Below, one piece after another: positions 7,095 through 10,454 of a stretch of 10,454 bases of DNA. Position numbers and translations under genes: made by a program. The stretch's first letter is position 1. The number at the start of each line of letters is the position of its first letter. This DNA comes from Chitinophagaceae bacterium (GTDB lineage Bacteria; Bacteroidota; Bacteroidia; Chitinophagales; Chitinophagaceae): assembly GCA_020853515.1 (NCBI GenBank), contig JADYYU010000186.1, forward strand, positions 1-10,454. The letters are read 5' to 3'. Under the pieces are notes generated by a model. That model searched no databases. It saw only the letters and a program-made list of their open reading frames with translations, and had not been told where the DNA came from.

Positions 7095-7673
7095 TTATTT
7101 TTGATTGAATAAAAAAAATAAAAACAAATATATCCAAAGCACATCAACAAAATGCCAGTATGTGCCTAATATTTCTAATCCGTTGCTTGAATAAACTTTG
7201 GTGCGCTTTCTGAAGTTCACTACAAAAAATACGATCACCAACGCGATCACCCCACCCAGCATATGCAATATATGCACTCCTGAAATAACATAGATGAAAC
7301 TGCCTGAAATGCCTTCCCCGTTGCTGGCTAAGGTAACACCCTGGCCATGCATTTCGTAAAAACCCCAAAACTGCAACAGCATAAACAAAACACCCAGTAT
7401 GGCTGTAACAGAAATGAGCTTTTTATAAAGCCCCATGTTTCTTTTCTTAAATTCTTTGATAGACAGGTGCATGGTAACACTGCTTGCCAGTATCACGGCC
7501 GTGGACACCCAGAACGCGGTTGGTAAACTGAATAATAACCAGTTGCCCTGTGCTTTGCGCACTAAAAATGCACTCGTCCAGCCGGCAAACATCATACAGA
7601 TGCTGGCAATGGCAATCCATAACAGTAATTTATGCGGATGTATTTTTTGACGTTGTGCAGTTAATGTACTCAT
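7095..7673 (-). CDS. Cytochrome c oxidase subunit III (second type, 192 aa)
   Basis: A second member of the subunit III family, 192 residues from the ATG at 7671-7673. An in-frame TTG at 7691 would add six residues but is less likely, because MSTLTAQRQKIHPHK is a usual N-terminus. Five helices lie at about 15-37, 54-70, 85-106, 124-154 and 173-189. Family landmarks are LQFWGFYEM (100-108), SGVHILHMLGG (131-141) and YWHFVDVLWIYLFLF (172-186). It resembles the compact five-helix subunit III of caa3-type oxidases. Paired subunit III genes followed by subunit IV are a common arrangement in Bacteroidota oxidase loci; the two may occupy one complex or alternate. It is first in the three-gene unit, 106 bases after lipB, with a candidate promoter in between. 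The family call is firm; the division of labour with its neighbour is unknown. Confidence 0.92.
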   Translation of the reverse strand: MSTLTAQRQKIHPHKLLLWIAIASICMMFAGWTSAFLVRKAQGNWLLFSLPTAFWVSTAVILASSVTMHLSIKEFKKRNMGLYKKLISVTAILGVLFMLLQFWGFYEMHGQGVTLASNGEGISGSFIYVISGVHILHMLGGVIALVIVFFVVNFRKRTKVYSSNGLEILGTYWHFVDVLWIYLFLFFLFNQK

Positions 7674-7725
7674 TGAAATAGTTGATTTCAAGGTAACAGT
7701 TTAATAAATGTTAAATAAAATCAGG

Positions 7726-7733
7726 CAAATTTA
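7726..7733 (-). promoter_or_regulatory. Candidate -7 box for the cytochrome oxidase unit
   Basis: On the minus strand TAAATTTG matches TAnnTTTG exactly and lies between lipB and the first subunit III gene. No good TTG is seen at the -33 position. It would give a leader of roughly 45 bases, and suggests the oxidase genes can be transcribed independently of lipB. Confidence 0.45.
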
Positions 7734-7779
7734 ATAATGAAAACCTTAGTTTCATAGAAAATAAGGGTGAAATTATAAT

Positions 7780-8490
7780 TTATTTCCATTCCGTGGCAAA
7801 TACATCGCTGAAATGCTTTCTGATCTTTGCTTCTACCTCCGCAATGGGAACCACACGCCCCAGTTCTTTCTGCATGCTGCTGACCTGCTTATGCTGTATG
7901 CCACAGGGGATGATCATATCAAAATACTTGAGGTCGGTATTGACGTTCAGTGCAAAGCCATGCATGGTGATCCAGCGGCTGGTTCTGACGCCCATGGCGC
8001 AAATCTTTCTGGCCTTGTGCGGAATGTCTGTGTCGATCCACACGCCCGTTTCGCCGGCGCTGCGTTCGCTTTGAATGCCATATTCAGCCAGGGTACGAAT
8101 GATGATCTCTTCCAGATTGCGCATGTATAACACAATATCAGGTTTGATCTGCTCCAGATCCAGTATCGGATAACCCACGATCTGCCCTTCGCCGTGAAAA
8201 GTAATGTCACCACCGCGGTTGGTTTTGAAAAATGAAATGCCCTGATCTTTCAGAAACTGGTTATTTACCAGCAGATTTTCCATTTGTCCGCTTTTACCCA
8301 GTGTAAAAACCGGCTCATGCGCACACAATAAAAAATGACTCTTCGTCTCTTCAACGGCATCCTCACGCTGACCCAGCTCACGTTCCCGGTTCCGCTTCTT
8401 GATCTCCAGATTTTCATTCAGCAGCGACTCCTGATAATCCCAGGCCTTTTTATATTCGATAGTCCCCAGATGTTCGTAAGCTATTTGCAT
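7780..8490 (-). CDS. lipB: Octanoyl-[acyl carrier protein]:protein N-octanoyltransferase LipB
   Basis: A 236-residue cytoplasmic enzyme that moves octanoate from acyl carrier protein to a lysine of lipoyl domains (pyruvate and 2-oxoglutarate dehydrogenases, glycine cleavage H protein); LipA then adds sulfur. Visible family motifs are the HEPVFTLGKSG segment (58-68), RGGDITFHGEGQIVGYPILDL (92-112), KICAMGVRTSRWITMHGFALNV (162-183) and IIPCGI (193-198). The expected catalytic pair is Lys162 and Cys196, both present. Residues 26-50 form a highly charged stretch between the first helix and the core. Length is normal for the family. The start is ATG at 8488-8490; a near-consensus -7 box lies four bases upstream and a 16-base palindrome just beyond it. 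It is upstream of the oxidase genes on the same strand and divergent from rluD. LipA is not in the window. The call is very firm. Confidence 0.96.
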   Translation of the reverse strand: MQIAYEHLGTIEYKKAWDYQESLLNENLEIKKRNRERELGQREDAVEETKSHFLLCAHEPVFTLGKSGQMENLLVNNQFLKDQGISFFKTNRGGDITFHGEGQIVGYPILDLEQIKPDIVLYMRNLEEIIIRTLAEYGIQSERSAGETGVWIDTDIPHKARKICAMGVRTSRWITMHGFALNVNTDLKYFDMIIPCGIQHKQVSSMQKELGRVVPIAEVEAKIRKHFSDVFATEWK

Positions 8491-8494
8491 GCTG

Positions 8495-8502
8495 CAATAT
8501 TA
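8495..8502 (-). promoter_or_regulatory. Candidate -7 box abutting the lipB start
   Basis: On the minus strand TAATATTG (7 of 8 bases of TAnnTTTG) ends four bases before the lipB ATG. If used, the mRNA would have essentially no leader. The -33 region is occupied by the palindrome at 8511-8526. Confidence 0.4.
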
Positions 8503-8510
8503 AGAATTTT

Positions 8511-8526
8511 TATCGTTTAAACGATA
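8511..8526. promoter_or_regulatory. Perfect 16-base palindrome upstream of lipB (operator candidate)
   Basis: TATCGTTTAAACGATA is its own reverse complement over all 16 bases. It starts 21 bases before the lipB start codon and overlaps the -33 region of the candidate lipB promoter. It is too AT-rich and lacks a T-run to be a good terminator, so a dimeric regulator site is the more likely role. It could also affect the divergent rluD gene 200 bases away. Confidence 0.45.
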
Positions 8527-8694
8527 GTAGGTCCAACTGCCATAACGCTATTGATTTAGCCGGCACGCTATTCTCACTATGGCTGTGTTGAGTGAAGGAT
8601 GAGGGCGGGAAAGACACTGTGGCTGCCAAATTGTTGCAGGCGAAGTGAAGCCACTGTTGCTTACGCCATTCTATTTACGCATCCCGAATGCTGC

Positions 8695-8722
8695 TTTGGC
8701 ATTTTTATTTAAACTACCTTTG
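8695..8722 (+). promoter_or_regulatory. Candidate rluD promoter with -7 box abutting the start codon
   Basis: TACCTTTG (8715-8722) matches TAnnTTTG exactly, and a TTTG at 8695-8698 lies 16 bases upstream, just short of the usual 17-23 spacing. Only five bases separate the -7 box from the ATG at 8728, so the transcript would begin at or very near the start codon. Confidence 0.55.
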
Positions 8723-8727
8723 CGGCT

Positions 8728-9792
8728 ATGAACAGCGCTTTACTCAATACCGACCTCGAAGAAGATGAACTGCATGATGATAAACCCAAAGAGAAATTTG
8801 TTTTTTTTGATTTTGTGATCGAAAAAGGTCAGGAACCTTTTCGCATTGACAAATACCTGATGACCAAAATGGCCAATGTTACCCGCAGTAAAATTCAACA
8901 GGCCATCGACGACGAATGCGTGTATGTAAATGACAAGCTGGTAAAGCAGAATTACAAAATAAAGCCCGGAGATCACGTAGTTGCCTACACCTTTCGCGAA
9001 CCTGAAAGTACCGAGATCATACCGGAAGATATTGCACTCGACATTGTGTACGAAGACGATCATTTGCTGGTGCTAAACAAGCCTTATAATATGGTGGTAC
9101 ATCCGGGTCATGGCAATTATACCGGCACAGTGGTCAATGCGCTGGCTTATTATTTACAGCAAAAAAGCGATCAGAAAGATCTGCTGCCCCGTATCGGACT
9201 GGTACACCGCATCGATAAAGACACTACGGGTTTGCTGGTGGTGGGCAAAAACGAACAGGCTGTGCTGAGCCTTTCCAATCAGTTTATGGAACATACCGTT
9301 AACCGCCGCTACCACGCTCTGGTATGGGGCGATGTAGAAGCCGACGAAGGAACGGTAGACACCTACATAGGCCGTCATGAGCGCAATCGCAAAGTTTTTA
9401 CCGTGTATTACAAAGACGACGAAAAGGGCAAGCATGCCATTACCCACTACAAAGTGATCGAGCGTTTTAATTATGTGACCCTTATCGAATGCAGGCTCGA
9501 AACCGGGCGTACCCATCAGATACGGGTACATATGAAGCATATCGGCCATACCCTTTTTAATGATGCTACTTATGGCGGCGACCGGGTGCTGAAAGGTACA
9601 GTATTCAGCAAATACAAATCATTTGTCGAAAATTGCTTTGCCCTCTGTCCAAGACAGGCCCTGCATGCTAAAACCCTGGGCTTTATCCATCCCGCTACCG
9701 GAGAGGAAATGCTGTTTGAAAGCGAAATGCCCTCCGACATCCAAAACGTACTCGACCGCTGGAAAGTATATGTGAAGGCGAAGGGGCTGTAG
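8728..9792 (+). CDS. rluD: RluA/RluD family 23S rRNA pseudouridine synthase
   Basis: A 354-residue cytoplasmic enzyme that converts specific uridines in structured RNA to pseudouridine; RluD modifies helix 69 of 23S rRNA. An acidic N-terminal extension (1-35) precedes an S4 RNA-binding domain (about 38-90, FRIDKYLM to VVAYTFREPE). The catalytic domain spans about 105-345, with the RluA-family motif LVHRIDKDTTGLLV at 158-171 and catalytic Asp163. Further family motifs are RRYHALVWG (193-201), GRTHQIRVHMKHIGH (260-274) and RQALHA (309-314). Length and S4 plus catalytic layout match RluC/RluD rather than the shorter S4-less RluA. The start ATG at 8728 sits five bases after a perfect -7 box. It is a single gene, divergent from lipB. 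The family is certain; the exact target uridines are inferred. Confidence 0.94.
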   Translation: MNSALLNTDLEEDELHDDKPKEKFVFFDFVIEKGQEPFRIDKYLMTKMANVTRSKIQQAIDDECVYVNDKLVKQNYKIKPGDHVVAYTFREPESTEIIPEDIALDIVYEDDHLLVLNKPYNMVVHPGHGNYTGTVVNALAYYLQQKSDQKDLLPRIGLVHRIDKDTTGLLVVGKNEQAVLSLSNQFMEHTVNRRYHALVWGDVEADEGTVDTYIGRHERNRKVFTVYYKDDEKGKHAITHYKVIERFNYVTLIECRLETGRTHQIRVHMKHIGHTLFNDATYGGDRVLKGTVFSKYKSFVENCFALCPRQALHAKTLGFIHPATGEEMLFESEMPSDIQNVLDRWKVYVKAKGL

Positions 9793-10019
9793 AGGCAGAA
9801 AGAAGTTCATAAAATCATTCGCATACTGCATTTTCATTTATACAATATGCTAAAATATTTATTAGACTGAATAAGTAAGTTGTGTTATGCCTTTTGCTGT
9901 ATGGGCGCAAAATATGAAGGGAGCATGTTTGGGTGATTGTAATGGTTGTGCGGCCGGATAAAGGATACCTTGAGTGGTCGAATGCGCCTGCTGAATAAAA
10001 TTTATACTAAGGAGGCAAC

Positions 10020-10039
10020 ATAGCACAAAAGCTATTTTT
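10020..10039 (+). terminator. Weak hairpin plus T-run, possible terminator
   Basis: ATAGC (10020-10024) pairs with GCTAT (10031-10035) around ACAAAA and runs into five T residues. The stem is only five base pairs, so it is a poor terminator by itself, and it lies over 220 bases after rluD. Confidence 0.22.
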
Positions 10040-10105
10040 AAAATGTTATTTACTTAATATGCCCAGGCTAAATTTTAGCGAAATCCTACATAAACAGAAA
10101 ATATC

Positions 10106-10113
10106 TACCTTTG
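10106..10113 (+). promoter_or_regulatory. Candidate -7 box for the SPFH gene
   Basis: TACCTTTG matches TAnnTTTG exactly and is identical to the octamer before rluD. It would give a leader of about 17 bases before the ATG at 10137. No convincing -33 TTG is visible upstream. Confidence 0.5.
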
Positions 10114-10136
10114 GCAATAATTAAAAACGACCATAC

Positions 10137-10454
10137 ATGTTTGGAATCAATTTTATTAAGTTCGACTCAATGACTTACGTTATTAAGTTTACCAATGGAA
10201 AGGTATCTAAGGAAGGACGGGGACTTTCATTTTTTTATTACGCACCCACAACTTCCATTTCTGCTGTTCCCATTGGAAGTAATAATTTGCCTTTTATTTT
10301 CAATGAAACCACAAAGGATTATCAAACGGTTTCCATTCAGGGACAAATCACTTACAAAATTGGGAATCCGAAACAGCTTGCTGATGTGTTGGATTTTACT
10401 GTAAACGGAAATGGTGTTTATAAAAAAGATGATACCGAAAAACTGAATCAGACT
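10137..10454 (+). CDS. SPFH/band-7 domain protein (5' part only)
   Basis: The first 106 residues of a protein whose frame is still open at the window end. It starts MFGINFIKFD and contains GKVSKEGRGLSFFYYAP (21-37), VPIGSNNLPFIFNE (44-57), DYQTVSIQGQITYKI (61-75) and LADVLDFTV (81-89). This order of strands, with the early G-x-G-LSFFY and the Q-T-V-x-x-QGQ-x-x-Y segment, is that of a band-7/SPFH (stomatin-prohibitin-flotillin-HflK/C) domain. Such proteins form membrane-associated oligomers and often scaffold proteases or membrane microdomains. There is no hydrophobic N-terminal helix in the visible part, so any membrane attachment would be peripheral or come from the missing part. ATG 10137 is chosen because the domain begins at once and a -7 box lies 23 bases before it. 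The domain call is fairly firm; the specific role is unknown. Confidence 0.78.
   Translation, partial: MFGINFIKFDSMTYVIKFTNGKVSKEGRGLSFFYYAPTTSISAVPIGSNNLPFIFNETTKDYQTVSIQGQITYKIGNPKQLADVLDFTVNGNGVYKKDDTEKLNQT

Larger units (their letters stand above)
9793..10136. other. 344-base gap between rluD and the SPFH gene
   Basis: No family-recognisable gene is seen here. It contains a 24-codon cysteine-containing open frame (9887-9961), a weak AT-rich hairpin with a T-run (10020-10039) and the SPFH promoter box at 10106-10113. No strong terminator for rluD is visible directly after its stop codon. The rest is AT-rich with no clear structure. Confidence 0.6.

Noticed and set aside
7793..8130. Two plus-strand open frames of 93 and 105 codons opposite lipB
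   Set aside because: They are antisense to a complete LipB with all its motifs and show no recognisable domain.
9154..9549. 131-codon minus-strand open frame opposite rluD
   Set aside because: It is antisense to the catalytic domain of a complete pseudouridine synthase.
10009..10015. AAGGAGG, a strong Shine-Dalgarno-like string
   Set aside because: No start codon follows at a usable distance, and the genes here do not rely on such sites.
10195..10404. 69-codon plus-strand open frame near the window end
   Set aside because: It is a shifted frame inside the SPFH gene, whose own frame from 10137 gives clear family segments.

Overview
The window looks like chromosomal DNA from a member of the Bacteroidota, probably Chitinophagaceae-like. 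The reasons are upstream boxes matching the Bacteroidota -7 promoter element (TAnnTTTG), little sign of Shine-Dalgarno sites, a secreted metalloprotease ending in a type IX secretion (T9SS) sorting domain, a DUF3667 membrane protein, and tandem cytochrome oxidase subunit III genes followed by a small subunit IV. This placement is inferred from gene content; no rRNA or tRNA is present to confirm it.

Layout. Positions 1-243 hold the 3' end of a queuosine-precursor (YhhQ-type) transporter. A plus-strand reductase of the PaaE type (466-1554) and a zinc-ribbon/DUF3667 membrane protein (1620-2639) follow. A repeat-rich convergent junction (about 2665-2755) leads into a block of six minus-strand genes: an EamA-type exporter (2759-3670), an M43 metalloprotease (3790-5712), subunit IV (5878-6267) and two subunit III proteins (6325-7077, 7095-7673) of a heme-copper oxidase, and lipoate biosynthesis LipB (7780-8490). 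Factor-independent terminators (3732-3765 and 5814-5843, both minus strand) separate the exporter, the protease and the oxidase genes into distinct transcription units. A divergent 237-base region separates lipB from the plus-strand pseudouridine synthase rluD (8728-9792). After a 344-base mostly non-coding gap, an SPFH/band-7 protein begins at 10137 and runs off the end.

How the genes work together. The three oxidase genes form one unit for the accessory membrane subunits of an aerobic caa3/aa3-type terminal oxidase; the catalytic subunits I and II are not in the window. LipB attaches octanoate to 2-oxoacid dehydrogenases and is a metabolic neighbour rather than part of the oxidase. The other genes are unrelated housekeeping or single-gene functions.

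I see no defence system, prophage, insertion sequence, CRISPR array or biosynthetic cluster, and nothing that clearly qualifies as an undescribed system. The best leads are small-scale: -7 boxes that abut start codons (possible leaderless mRNAs), two 16-base palindromes at promoter positions upstream of lipB and the reductase, the composite heptamer/GC-palindrome repeat at the convergent junction, and a PaaE-like reductase without its usual oxygenase partners.
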